DNA of 33,404 nucleotides from Microcaldota archaeon (lineage in GTDB: Archaea; Micrarchaeota; Micrarchaeia; Micrarchaeales; CABMGC01). The DNA lies in assembly GCA_030040335.1 (NCBI GenBank), contig JASHTX010000059.1:1-33404 (forward strand), written 5' to 3'. Shown here one piece after another: positions 1 through 7,321 of the stretch. The number at the start of each line of letters is the position of its first letter. Position 1 is the stretch's first letter. A model generated the notes under the pieces. The model did no database searches, was not told where the DNA came from, and saw only the letters and a program-made list of their open reading frames with translations. Both the position numbers and the translations under genes were made by a program.

Positions 1-443
1 CCGATCGCGTGCTTGCCACCTCCTATGATGTTGCTCACGGGCTTTGGCATCACAGCCTTTGCGTCTTTCAGAAGGTAGCGGTATAAAGGAACATTATGCT
101 CTCCTGCGAGTGCATTCAGCGACGCAAGCGAAACTGCTATAGCGATGTTGCCGCCAAGCTTCGAGAAGTCGCTGGTCTCGTCAAGCTCGTGGAGCAACGA
201 GTCGACCTCTGATATCTCTCTGAATTCTTTGCCGTCGAATTTCGGTGCTACGGTGGTGTTGAATACTTTTACACCCTCGTCTATGCTGTTTCTTGGATAG
301 TCCTTGGCCTCGAACTTGCCCTTGCTTGCACCGCTCGGAGAAGTAAATCTGCCAAATGTTGACGCAGAGTAAACGTCGACCTCCGCGGTGAACTTGCCCC
401 TCGAATCCAGAACCTTGCGTATGGATATTTTCTTTACTTTCAT
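1..443 (-). CDS. eno: Enolase (phosphopyruvate hydratase), partial, N-terminal part
   Basis: Enolase interconverts 2-phosphoglycerate and phosphoenolpyruvate in the cytoplasm. Reading the minus strand from the ATG at 441-443 gives MKVKKISIRKVLDSRG, the typical enolase opening, followed by the SPSGAS-like loop and GGNIAIAVSLASLNALA, all from the N-terminal capping domain. About 147 codons are visible; the gene runs off the left edge, so the barrel domain and catalytic residues cannot be checked. A ribosome-binding site (GGAGGG) lies just upstream, and a TATA-like ATTAATG about 40 nt upstream suggests a short leader. It diverges from pyruvate phosphate dikinase, which makes or uses the same metabolite, PEP. 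The ORF track lacks it because it has no stop inside the window. Confidence 0.95.
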   Translation of the reverse strand, partial: MKVKKISIRKVLDSRGKFTAEVDVYSASTFGRFTSPSGASKGKFEAKDYPRNSIDEGVKVFNTTVAPKFDGKEFREISEVDSLLHELDETSDFSKLGGNIAIAVSLASLNALAGEHNVPLYRYLLKDAKAVMPKPVSNIIGGGKHAI

Positions 444-609
444 CTCAGCCCTCCAGTTTTTTTCTATTCAGTAAGGCATTAATAGCCTGTGATGGACTCC
501 TTTTCCCTGACTGCAAGGCAGACCTCATATCGTGGGTTAAGGAGCAGAGGTTGTTCATTTATATACATTATTCCTCAATCCTCTTTTGAGAACACTAGCT
601 GGTCTTAAC
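444..609. promoter_or_regulatory. Divergent promoter region between enolase and PPDK
   Basis: This 166-nt intergenic stretch carries two promoters. For the plus strand, TTTATATACATT at about 558-569 is a TATA box that would start transcription near 587-590, some 20 nt before the PPDK ATG at 610. For the minus strand, CTATTAATG at about 479-487 would start enolase mRNA near 457, leaving a short leader with GGAGGG. Sharing of regulation between the two PEP enzymes is an inference from the arrangement. Confidence 0.6.
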
Positions 610-3279
610 ATGGGGGTAGAAGTCTATCTGTTTGATGAGGTACCGAAGGGAAGCATAACGAAAAACGCGCTGGGAGGGAAGGGTTACGGACTTGTTGAGA
701 TGACCCAACTTGATCTTCCAGTGCCGCTCGGAATAGTCGTAACCACGAGGATGTGCAACGATTTCTTCAAGAATGACAAGAGAATATGGCCGGAGCTCAA
801 GGCCGCAATACTGAAGAAAGTAGAGACTCTTGAGAAACGCGTCGGAAAGAAATTCGATGACATGGACAATCCGCTCCTTGTATCGGTAAGGTCCGGAAGC
901 CCGCTCTCGATGCCAGGAATGATGGACACCGTTCTCAACCTCGGAATAAACGACAAGATAACTGAGGCATTGGCGAAGAAGACTCGAGATCAGAGATTTG
1001 CCTACGATACCTACAGGAGATTCATCCAGCTCTTCGGCAAGATAGTAATGGGAATTGATGGGGCGAAGTTTGACAAGATACTCGAGCAGGTAAAAGAAGA
1101 ACATGGAGCGAAGACAGACATAGAGGTGAAGGCAGACGGCTGGAAGGAGGTTGTCAAGAGATACAAGGCATTGGTAAAGAAGGAAGCTGGCAAGGACTTC
1201 CCGCAGGACCCGATAGAACAGCTCCTGATGGCCGTTGGGGCGGTCTTCAACTCGTGGTGGAATCCGAGGGCTGCGGCGTACAGGAAGATATACAAGATAC
1301 CAGACTCGCTCGGCACGGCCGTGAACATAATGATGATGGTCTACGGCAACTTTGACGACAGGTCAGGAACGGGTGTAGCGTTCACCAGGAATCCGTCAAC
1401 AGGAGAGAAGGAGCTTTATGGAGAGTTCCTGATGAGAGCGCAGGGAGAAGACGTTGTAGCGGGCATAAGGACGCCGCTTCCGCTGAACAAGCTGAAGGGG
1501 CAGCTTCCAGAGGCCTACAAGGAGCTCGCCAGGATAATGGGCATACTTGAGAAGCATTTCAGGGACATGCAGGACATCGAGTTCACGATTGAGGGCGGCA
1601 AGCTCTACATGCTGCAGACAAGAACAGGTAAGAGGACAGCTGCAGCTGCTGTCAAGATCGCGATTGACATGGAAAACGAAGGCATGATAAAGAGGCAGGA
1701 GGCGGTTTTGAGAGTTGAACCTGATCAGCTCCAGCGCCTTCTCTACAAGCAGATAGACCCGAAGGCAAAGATGACGCCCATAGCGAAAGGATTGCAGGCT
1801 TCGCCCGGGGCTGCAGTGGGCAAGGTGATGTTCACTGTCGAGGAGGTGCAGCAGGCCAAGGAGAAGGGCGAGAAGGTCATACTGGTAAGGCCGGAGACAA
1901 CACCGGAGGACATTGCCGGAATTGCGGCTTCTGATGGCGTGCTTACAAGCAGGGGCGGGATGACAAGTCACGCAGCTGTTGTTACAAGGGGGATGGGCAA
2001 GCCTTGCATAGTCGGGGCAGAGGGAATAAGCGTAAGCGTGGAAAAAAGGATGTTCAACGTTGATGGCAAGCAGATCAGGAAAGGAGACACGATAACTATA
2101 GACGGAGGCAGCGGGCTCGTCTATACCGGCGAGATGCCGCTCGTTGAGCATGGAATAAACGCCCAGGTCGCTACGATACTCAAGTGGGCCGACGGATACA
2201 GGAGGCTTGGCGTGAGGGCAAACGCCGACACTCCGACAATGGCGGCAAAGGCCAGGGAGAACGGCGCCACGGGCATAGGACTTGACAGGACTGAACGTAT
2301 GTTCAACGCGCCGGAGAGGCTAGCGCTCGTGCAGAAGATGATACTCGCCGACAGCATGGGGGAGAGGCAGAAATACTTGGATTTGCTTAAGCCTCACCAG
2401 AAAGGGGACTTCGTGGGAATCTTCAAGGTGATGGAGGGCCTGCCCGTGACAATTAGGCTGCTCGACATGCCGCTCCACGAGTTCCTGCCGAAGATGGAGG
2501 AGATACTGCCTCAGGTTGTGGAGCTCAGGCTTGCTGGCAAGAACAAGGAAGACCTGAGGGAGAAGGAGAGGGTGCTGAAAAGGGTCATGGAACTCAGGGA
2601 GCAGAATCCGATGATGGGGCAGCGAGGAGTCAGGCTTGCGCTGGTTCACGCTGAGATATACAGGATGCAGGTCAGCGCCATCTTCGAGGCTGCGGCAGAG
2701 CTGATGAGAAAAGGCGAGAAGGCTCCGGAGATAGAGATAATGATATCACAGGTAGAGGGTGCTGAGGAGTTGAGGAAAGCAAGGGAAATTGTTGAGGAGG
2801 AGGCTTCGAAAGTGATGAAGGCGCAGGGAGTAAAGCTGAATTACAAAGTCGGCACTATGATCGAGACCCCGAGAGCCGCACTGACAGGCGCAGAGATAGC
2901 AAAATACGCGGACTTCTTCTCATTCGGTACAAATGACCTTACGCAGGCGACATTCGCGTTCAGCAGGGACGACGTTGAGGCGAAGTTCATACCATTCTAC
3001 ATAGAGAACAAGGTGCTTGATTCGAACCCGTTCGAAACTCTTGACTGGAACGGAGTTGGCAGACTTGTGATGATGTGCGCAGCAGAAGGCAAGAAGGCAA
3101 ACCCTAAGCTGAAGGTCGGAATCTGCGGTGAGCACGGCGGAGACCCGAAGTCGATAGAGTTCTTCAACACCACTGAACTCGACTATGTGAGCTGCTCTCC
3201 TTACAGGGTGCCGGTGGCGAAACTCGCCGCTGCGCAGGCGGAGCTTCGCAAGAGTCATGCAGGTTCAAGCAGCGTGTGA
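610..3279 (+). CDS. ppdK: Pyruvate, phosphate dikinase
   Basis: This enzyme interconverts pyruvate + ATP + Pi and PEP + AMP + PPi, so it can serve glycolysis or gluconeogenesis. The 889-residue product has full family length. Domains in order are the N-terminal ATP-grasp (GGKGYGLVEM, then a FDDRSGTGVAFTRNP segment and DIEFTIEGGKLYMLQTR), the phosphohistidine swivel domain with GGMTSHAAVVTRG (catalytic His454), and the PEP/pyruvate barrel (GIGLDRTERMF, NPMMGQRGVRL, GTMIETPRA, FFSFGTNDLTQ, CGEHGGDP with Cys839). All key residues are present. The ORF track starts at a TTG at 586, but the ATG at 610 gives the usual MxxxVYLFDE start and sits correctly downstream of the TATA box. It converges with the GNAT gene only 8 nt away. 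Confidence 0.97.
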   Translation: MGVEVYLFDEVPKGSITKNALGGKGYGLVEMTQLDLPVPLGIVVTTRMCNDFFKNDKRIWPELKAAILKKVETLEKRVGKKFDDMDNPLLVSVRSGSPLSMPGMMDTVLNLGINDKITEALAKKTRDQRFAYDTYRRFIQLFGKIVMGIDGAKFDKILEQVKEEHGAKTDIEVKADGWKEVVKRYKALVKKEAGKDFPQDPIEQLLMAVGAVFNSWWNPRAAAYRKIYKIPDSLGTAVNIMMMVYGNFDDRSGTGVAFTRNPSTGEKELYGEFLMRAQGEDVVAGIRTPLPLNKLKGQLPEAYKELARIMGILEKHFRDMQDIEFTIEGGKLYMLQTRTGKRTAAAAVKIAIDMENEGMIKRQEAVLRVEPDQLQRLLYKQIDPKAKMTPIAKGLQASPGAAVGKVMFTVEEVQQAKEKGEKVILVRPETTPEDIAGIAASDGVLTSRGGMTSHAAVVTRGMGKPCIVGAEGISVSVEKRMFNVDGKQIRKGDTITIDGGSGLVYTGEMPLVEHGINAQVATILKWADGYRRLGVRANADTPTMAAKARENGATGIGLDRTERMFNAPERLALVQKMILADSMGERQKYLDLLKPHQKGDFVGIFKVMEGLPVTIRLLDMPLHEFLPKMEEILPQVVELRLAGKNKEDLREKERVLKRVMELREQNPMMGQRGVRLALVHAEIYRMQVSAIFEAAAELMRKGEKAPEIEIMISQVEGAEELRKAREIVEEEASKVMKAQGVKLNYKVGTMIETPRAALTGAEIAKYADFFSFGTNDLTQATFAFSRDDVEAKFIPFYIENKVLDSNPFETLDWNGVGRLVMMCAAEGKKANPKLKVGICGEHGGDPKSIEFFNTTELDYVSCSPYRVPVAKLAAAQAELRKSHAGSSSV

Positions 3280-3287
3280 AAAGAGAG

Positions 3288-3836
3288 CTAGGTCCCGTTG
3301 TCATTTACCCAGATGAAAGCGGCTGTCTTCCTGCCGTTGGTCACGCCCCTGGGCCTTGCCACCTTCCTGAAGCCCATCTTGAGGTGGAAGAGCTCTGTGG
3401 CCCTGTTATACGGAGAGGCCCAGCTTCCGGCTACTACCTTCATACCCTTGGCCTTCTTGAAAATAGTCTCGTACAGTTTTTTACCTATGGACCTGCCCTG
3501 CGAGCTGCGCAATACGCCGACCTGGTCAATGAAGATGGACTCAGGCTTGGAGTAGTGGTTCAGCACATACGCCTGCAGATAATTGTGCGGCTTTGTGTAG
3601 CTGGTGGGATAACCCATAACGAACCCGACTACTTTTCCTTTCTCAACCGCCACAAGAAAATATCCGGAATACTTGATTGCCTCCAGATATGATTCTGCAC
3701 GCACGTCTCCCCTCAAAAAACCCCTCGAGGTGTGCTCATTCGTTATCTCTCCGACTACCTTCAACGACTTTCCGACGTTAGAGATCGTTCTGGCATCGGA
3801 TGGTTTGGCTCTCCGGATCGTTATGCGTGCTTTCAT
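3288..3836 (-). CDS. GNAT-family N-acetyltransferase
   Basis: The 182-residue protein has the GNAT layout. An N-terminal ITIRRAKPSDARTI strand/helix is followed by a central beta sheet (YFLVAVEKGKVVGFVMGY), the acetyl-CoA pyrophosphate loop VLRSSQGRSIGKKLYE (Q/RxxGxG/A type) and a C-terminal NRATELFHLKMGFRKVA segment. It should transfer an acetyl group from acetyl-CoA to an amine; the substrate cannot be told from sequence. Its ATG overlaps the stop of the upstream Lrp-type regulator in an ATGA junction (4 nt), so the two are almost certainly one translationally coupled operon. RimI-like protein acetylation or small-molecule acetylation are both possible. Confidence 0.88.
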   Translation of the reverse strand: MKARITIRRAKPSDARTISNVGKSLKVVGEITNEHTSRGFLRGDVRAESYLEAIKYSGYFLVAVEKGKVVGFVMGYPTSYTKPHNYLQAYVLNHYSKPESIFIDQVGVLRSSQGRSIGKKLYETIFKKAKGMKVVAGSWASPYNRATELFHLKMGFRKVARPRGVTNGRKTAAFIWVNDNGT

Positions 3837-4879
3837 TCAATGCCTTCGAGGATCGACTGCCAGTTGATTACCCTGTAAACCTTGCTGGTATCAAGGCTCC
3901 TGAGCGGGAGGTCTCCGATCAGCACCTTGTCGATCACGCCGCGCTCGCTCTTAGGCTTTTCAGCGACCATGTCCTCCTTGTAGTAGTTCCAGAACCTCTT
4001 CATCGCGGTCTCCAGGTCGTCGAAGACGCCTACCCCGAAGAAATCTCCGCTACCTACAAGCTGGTTCACGATCACGTATCTGCTTACCAGAGAATATTCG
4101 TCATCTGTCCTGAAGAAATCCCTCGTCGACCTCGCGTCCTGCTCGAACCTGCTCGAGATTATGTACTTGCCAAAGATCGTCATGACCGTGAACGGATCCA
4201 GCTTCTCCATCACGAGCGTGAACCTCTTTATGTAGCCGAGCTCGACGAGCTTCTTGAAGTTGTAGGCTATGGTGTTGAAGTGCATGCCGGTCTCCTTGGA
4301 AAGCTGCTGGAACGTGGCGCGCGAGTTCTTGTTGAGCAGCAAGAGCAGCGTCTTGTACTTCTCGGGCAGGTCGAGGCGCTCCAGGAGCTCGTTCCGCAAG
4401 GGATAGAAGCCGAGAGGCCTCCAGGCGACCTCTGACGGGTTCCACGAAACCCCGTAGTCTGCGAGGTGAATCTGCAGCCCGCGGTCCCAGTGGACATAGT
4501 CGTCCCTAGACTGCGCGTTTGCGTATATGAACATGTCGTACGAGCCCTTGATCGTCGCAACTATCTGCGGTATGTGAAAGCGCGAGAAGACCTGCTTGAG
4601 GTAATCGTCGCTCGGCCTCTTGTTGAACTTGATGATTATTATGTGCGGGTTGAACAGGCCGAGCTTGTCCTCGTCCAGCTCCAGCGTGTACCTTATGCCA
4701 AGCTCCTTCTCAAGCCTGGCAAGCCTGTCCTTGGCCGTCTTCCTGGAGAGACCGACGCTCTTCGCCAGCTCTGACATCGTTATCCTGGAGTTTTCGGAGA
4801 GCAGGCGGAGCATCTTCCTGGAAAGAAGGTTGTACTTGTCGTTGAACTGGCTCTTGAACTCACGACCAGGCTTTGGCAT
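3833..4879 (-). CDS. Duplicated Lrp/AsnC-type transcriptional regulator (paralog 1)
   Basis: A 348-residue DNA-binding protein made of two Lrp-like halves. The first winged helix is at about residues 24-60 (LLSENSRITMSELAKSVGLS), followed by an AsnC/RAM-like alpha/beta domain (PHIIIIKFNKRPSDDYLKQV). A second helix-turn-helix at about 185-225 (NSRATFQQLSKETGMHFNT) leads into a second alpha/beta domain. Ordinary Lrp proteins are about 150 residues, so this is an internal duplication with one chain carrying two DNA-binding heads. It is clearly paralogous to the gene at 7322. A TATA-like TTAAAAAA lies about 26 nt before the ATG, so the mRNA is probably leaderless. It is coupled to a GNAT gene and diverges from a DMT transporter, which may be its target (inference). 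Confidence 0.88.
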   Translation of the reverse strand: MPKPGREFKSQFNDKYNLLSRKMLRLLSENSRITMSELAKSVGLSRKTAKDRLARLEKELGIRYTLELDEDKLGLFNPHIIIIKFNKRPSDDYLKQVFSRFHIPQIVATIKGSYDMFIYANAQSRDDYVHWDRGLQIHLADYGVSWNPSEVAWRPLGFYPLRNELLERLDLPEKYKTLLLLLNKNSRATFQQLSKETGMHFNTIAYNFKKLVELGYIKRFTLVMEKLDPFTVMTIFGKYIISSRFEQDARSTRDFFRTDDEYSLVSRYVIVNQLVGSGDFFGVGVFDDLETAMKRFWNYYKEDMVAEKPKSERGVIDKVLIGDLPLRSLDTSKVYRVINWQSILEGIE

Positions 4880-4994
4880 GCTTATGCTTCGCAGCGCAGA
4901 TTTTTTAACCTATTACAAAGTAACAAAAACTTCAGTAAAAGTGGTATTTTTCGGTTAGTATATAAGCAGCCTTTCCCAAGTGTAAGCGAGAAGG
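4880..4994. promoter_or_regulatory. Divergent promoters with palindrome TTACAAAGTAA
   Basis: A minus-strand TATA (TTAAAAAA, about 4901-4908) serves the Lrp-type gene. A plus-strand TATA (TAGTATATAAG, about 4956-4966) serves the DMT transporter, with a predicted start near 4987 and hence an almost leaderless mRNA. Between them, at 4913-4923, is the perfect 11-bp palindrome TTACAAAGTAA, just upstream of the regulator's TATA. Its position suits an operator for autoregulation and transporter control; that role is inferred. Confidence 0.55.
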
Positions 4995-6230
4995 ATGAAG
5001 ATTCTGACGCGCGGTTACCTGTACATGGTGCTTTCCCTGATTCTGGGGGCGCTCTTCCCTGTAGTGCTAGTCTTTGCCAAAGGCGTCGACATCTTCGAGT
5101 TCTTCATGTTGAGCTATCTCCTGGCAATACCGTTCGCCTTGCTGCTGGTAATAGCCTCGAAGAGGTGGAAGACATTCACTGCCTACGTGACTGACCCTAA
5201 GAGGCTCGGAATAATAACGCTCATAGGCCTGCTCACATACGCGTCGGTGGGCATAGGACTCTTCTACGCAGAGCAGTTCGTGAGTGCGTCGCTGGCCACT
5301 GTGGTCTTCAGGACATCGCCGCTGCTCATGCTGCTGCTCCTGCCCACAGTGCTGAACGAGAGGCTGACCAAAAGCCAGATTGCAGCGCTGTGTCTAGCGT
5401 TTGCGGGCATATACATAGCGCTGAGCGGAGGGCAACTTTTCGGCATATTCGGCAACGCGAACATATCGATCGTGCTCTTCCTGGTTGCAGCGGCTTTTGC
5501 CTATGCGCTCGGAGCCGTGCTGATAAGAAAATACGTCTTCAACCTGGAGAGTGCGATGCTGATATTCAACATGGCCCTCTTCGTGATCTTTGCAGCGCTC
5601 TACGTTGCGACAGGCGTGAACTCGAGCCAGCTGCAGCTTTCTCAGCTCGGGGCGATATTCTATGTAGGCATCTTCACGAACATCTGCAGCTTCTACATGT
5701 ACTTCAATTCGCTCAGGATACTCAAGATGACAGTTGCCACTAACTTCCTCTTCCTCTCCCCGTTCCTCACGCTGCTCTTCGCAAGCGTGCTGCTGGGCGA
5801 GGTAATACAACCGTACTACGTGGTCATAGCGCTGCTGGTCGGGGCCGGCCTCATCATCCAGAGGTATGACAGGGTAGGAGGCAGCTACCGCACAAGGGAT
5901 TCCAAGAGACTCAGGAACTTCGCAATATTCGACGTCACCGGGGCTTTCGTCAACACCGGTGAGCTTGCAATCCAACATGCAATCCAGAAGGGCGGCAGGG
6001 TCCTGGCGCTCAAGCTCGATGCCGGGCAGAAGCAGAAGGTAAACTCGCTGATATCAGACGGTGGACACTCAGGCGTTTTTACAGATGAGCATCCGCGAAT
6101 AACCGAAGAATCCACTTTCGTCAAGGAGATAGTGGGGGCCAAAGAGAATGAGTTCGTGGTAATGAAAGCAGGAGATACTGAGGAAGGAGAGCGCTTCTTC
6201 GAGACGCTTTCAGATGCAATGGGAGTGTAA
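4995..6230 (+). CDS. EamA/DMT-superfamily transporter with soluble C-terminal domain
   Basis: The first ~295 of 411 residues form about ten membrane helices in two EamA repeats (for example YMVLSLILGALFPVVLVFAK and a second starting FLVAAAFAYALGAVLIRKYV). Typical features of each repeat include the glutamate-rich end of the fifth helix (NERLTKSQIAALCLAFAGIYIAL, LLGEVIQPYYVVIALLVGAGLII). Family members export or import small metabolites; the substrate is unknown. The last ~110 residues (from about YRTRDSKRLRNFAIFDVTG) are hydrophilic and not part of the usual fold; I do not recognise this domain. Usual DMT proteins end near 300 residues. It diverges from an Lrp-type regulator. Confidence 0.85.
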   Translation: MKILTRGYLYMVLSLILGALFPVVLVFAKGVDIFEFFMLSYLLAIPFALLLVIASKRWKTFTAYVTDPKRLGIITLIGLLTYASVGIGLFYAEQFVSASLATVVFRTSPLLMLLLLPTVLNERLTKSQIAALCLAFAGIYIALSGGQLFGIFGNANISIVLFLVAAAFAYALGAVLIRKYVFNLESAMLIFNMALFVIFAALYVATGVNSSQLQLSQLGAIFYVGIFTNICSFYMYFNSLRILKMTVATNFLFLSPFLTLLFASVLLGEVIQPYYVVIALLVGAGLIIQRYDRVGGSYRTRDSKRLRNFAIFDVTGAFVNTGELAIQHAIQKGGRVLALKLDAGQKQKVNSLISDGGHSGVFTDEHPRITEESTFVKEIVGAKENEFVVMKAGDTEEGERFFETLSDAMGV

Positions 6231-6447
6231 GCGGTAATAGGCCACTTCTCATATTAACAGCAATATCTGTTTAAAATGGAAAAATCGGAGGGTATTTATA
6301 TTTGCTAAGCGTAATAGTATTGCGGGTTTTGAGTTATCAAATCTTTTTGATACGCTAAAACCCCACCACCCGGAATGGGGTGCGTCGCAAGATGCGCCCT
6401 CTTCTTTTTAATTGCTTATTTTGAGAGACAGGGTATGGCAAGCAGTC
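6231..6447. other. Gene-free 217-nt stretch with structured RNA candidate
   Basis: No credible protein-coding frame is seen between the transporter and the convergent GNAT gene. The stretch holds the TATA-led, hairpin-rich candidate RNA listed separately, ending in a T-rich run (TCTTCTTTTT) near 6400-6410 that could also terminate one or both flanking genes. Confidence 0.6.
6320..6411 (+). ncRNA. Candidate structured small RNA, family unknown
   Basis: A TATA box (TATTTATA, 6293-6300) predicts a start near 6320-6326. The following ~88 nt fold into three consecutive hairpins. The first is GGGTTTT/AAAACCC (6324-6330 with 6357-6363), enclosing TATCAAA/TTTGATA (6335-6341 with 6346-6352) around a TCTT loop. 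The second is CACCC/GGGTG (6367-6371 with 6378-6382). The third is CGTC/GATG closed by a GCAA tetraloop (about 6383-6394). A T-rich run follows. It is not a tRNA (no T-arm or anticodon arm) and I see no C/D or H/ACA boxes. Alternatively it is only a terminator region. A further pairing, AGCGTA (6308-6313) with TACGCT (6351-6356), could compete with the first hairpin. Confidence 0.45.
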
Positions 6448-6927
6448 CTAGAGCTCTTTCTCGCACCAGTACCGCATCTCTCCTTCTCCGTAGTAGTTGA
6501 AGACCTCCTTGGCGATCCTGTAACCCTGCTTCCTGAAAAACGCAATGCCGGTCTTGTTCGTCTTGTTTGTTGCCAGGCCGATCTTCTTCCTGCCGAGGTT
6601 TATCGCCTTCTCCTCAGCGAAGCGCATCATCTCGCTCCCTATTCCCCTGCGCCAGTGCGGTGGGTGGACGCATATTCTGAGCACCTCAAACTCGTCGGTC
6701 TCGGGCTTGTCGACCAGAGAGATGTAGGAGATGTAGTTGCCTGCCTTGTCCTTCCAGAGCCAGGTCTCCGAATCGTGCTCCACAGTCAGGTGGGTGAGCA
6801 GATCTTCCTTCGTCTCCAGGTGAAGGAGAGGGTGGTGGGCCTTCGAGACCTCTGCGTCGAAAGCGTGCAGCGAATCCAGGTTTTCCTTCACATCGAGCTT
6901 GCTTACATTGAGTCCGTCTTCGCTCAT
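6448..6927 (-). CDS. GNAT-family N-acetyltransferase
   Basis: This 159-residue protein shows the GNAT core: a strand pair (ETWLWKDKAGNYISYISLV), then EFEVLRICVHPPHWRRGIGS, which carries the strand 4 bulge and the R/QxxGxG acetyl-CoA loop, then KKIGLATNKTNKTGIAFFRKQGYRIA, the conserved C-terminal part. It should be a soluble acetyl-CoA dependent acetyltransferase with unknown substrate. It is not closely similar to the GNAT at 3288. It stands alone and converges with the transporter/RNA candidate. No strong TATA is visible upstream of its ATG; GC-rich hairpins start about 25 nt before it. Confidence 0.87.
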   Translation of the reverse strand: MSEDGLNVSKLDVKENLDSLHAFDAEVSKAHHPLLHLETKEDLLTHLTVEHDSETWLWKDKAGNYISYISLVDKPETDEFEVLRICVHPPHWRRGIGSEMMRFAEEKAINLGRKKIGLATNKTNKTGIAFFRKQGYRIAKEVFNYYGEGEMRYWCEKEL

Positions 6928-6953
6928 GCAAGCACCCAGCCGTAAAGAGTAGA

Positions 6954-6981
6954 CGGCGCGGCTTGCGCTGCGCCGTTTTTT
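6954..6981 (+). terminator. GC-rich hairpin followed by T6, orphan
   Basis: CGGCGCGGC (6954-6962) pairs with GCTGCGCCG (6967-6975), nine base pairs with one G-U, around a TTGC loop. It is followed directly by six Ts. In bacteria this would be an intrinsic terminator. Here no plus-strand gene precedes it; the nearest upstream gene is on the minus strand. It would end an antisense transcript over the GNAT gene, or may be the start of an unrecognised RNA element. Confidence 0.45.
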
Positions 6982-7208
6982 GGAGCGGGCGCGGAATTTT
7001 TAGCTTTAAGGGTGGGTGACATTAAAGCTGAGGAGTCATAAAAGATTACGCTCCGTATCCGGCCCATGTATGGTTATAAACTTGTATATATAAATGCGGA
7101 CCGAATTTGGGTAAAAAAGAGACACTTTGAGGATAATTTGTCGTTTTCGCAATCTACTTCACTCTAGGAACTCCGTAGATATAATAAAAATACTGAATTA
7201 TGGAGCTA

Positions 7209-7234
7209 GACAGGTTGACAATCTGTAACCTGTC
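7209..7234. repeat. Inverted repeat GACAGGTT-N10-AACCTGTC
   Basis: Perfect 8-bp arms (7209-7216 and 7227-7234) separated by 10 nt lie about 90 nt upstream of the second Lrp-type regulator. Such spacing fits two half-sites on one face of the helix, as used by dimeric winged-helix regulators. It is a candidate operator, possibly autoregulatory. A stem-loop in a leader RNA is the alternative. Confidence 0.45.
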
Positions 7235-7321
7235 CTCTATGCATGTGTGCTATAACAGGGCAATCAGCTTGTTTTTTGTGGAAAACGCAACTTCTAAAGG
7301 CTTTGCGTGCAATAGATATGC

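Larger units (their letters stand above)
6928..7321. other. Gene-free 394-nt stretch with several inverted repeats
   Basis: No protein-coding frame of quality is seen. From left to right there are: a strong GC hairpin followed by T6 (6954-6981); the inverted repeat AGCTTTAA/TTAAAGCT (7002-7009 with 7022-7029); an A/T-rich patch with TATA-like TATAAAC and TATATATAAAT (about 7074-7094); the inverted repeat GACAGGTT/AACCTGTC (7209-7216 with 7227-7234); and a TATA-like TTCTAAAG (7292-7299) about 26 nt before the regulator ATG at 7322. It probably holds regulatory DNA for the downstream Lrp-type gene and may encode a small RNA. Confidence 0.5.

Noticed and set aside
1396-2151. 251-aa open frame antisense to PPDK
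   Set aside because: Lies wholly within a well-matched PPDK gene; composition rich in His/Leu/Cys typical of an antisense shadow.
3800-4435. 211-aa plus-strand frame over the first Lrp-type gene
   Set aside because: Shadow of a clearly recognised regulator with coupled downstream gene on the minus strand.
5394-5978. 194-aa minus-strand frame within the transporter gene
   Set aside because: Antisense shadow; the plus frame has clear membrane helices and family repeats.
6320-6411. Candidate RNA considered as a tRNA or SRP RNA
   Set aside because: No T-arm, anticodon arm or CCA-like end; the GGAA in the second hairpin lacks the symmetric loop of SRP helix 8.
6412-6945. 177-aa plus-strand frame over the second GNAT gene
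   Set aside because: The minus frame has intact GNAT motifs; the plus frame begins in the T-rich end of the RNA candidate with no start signal.
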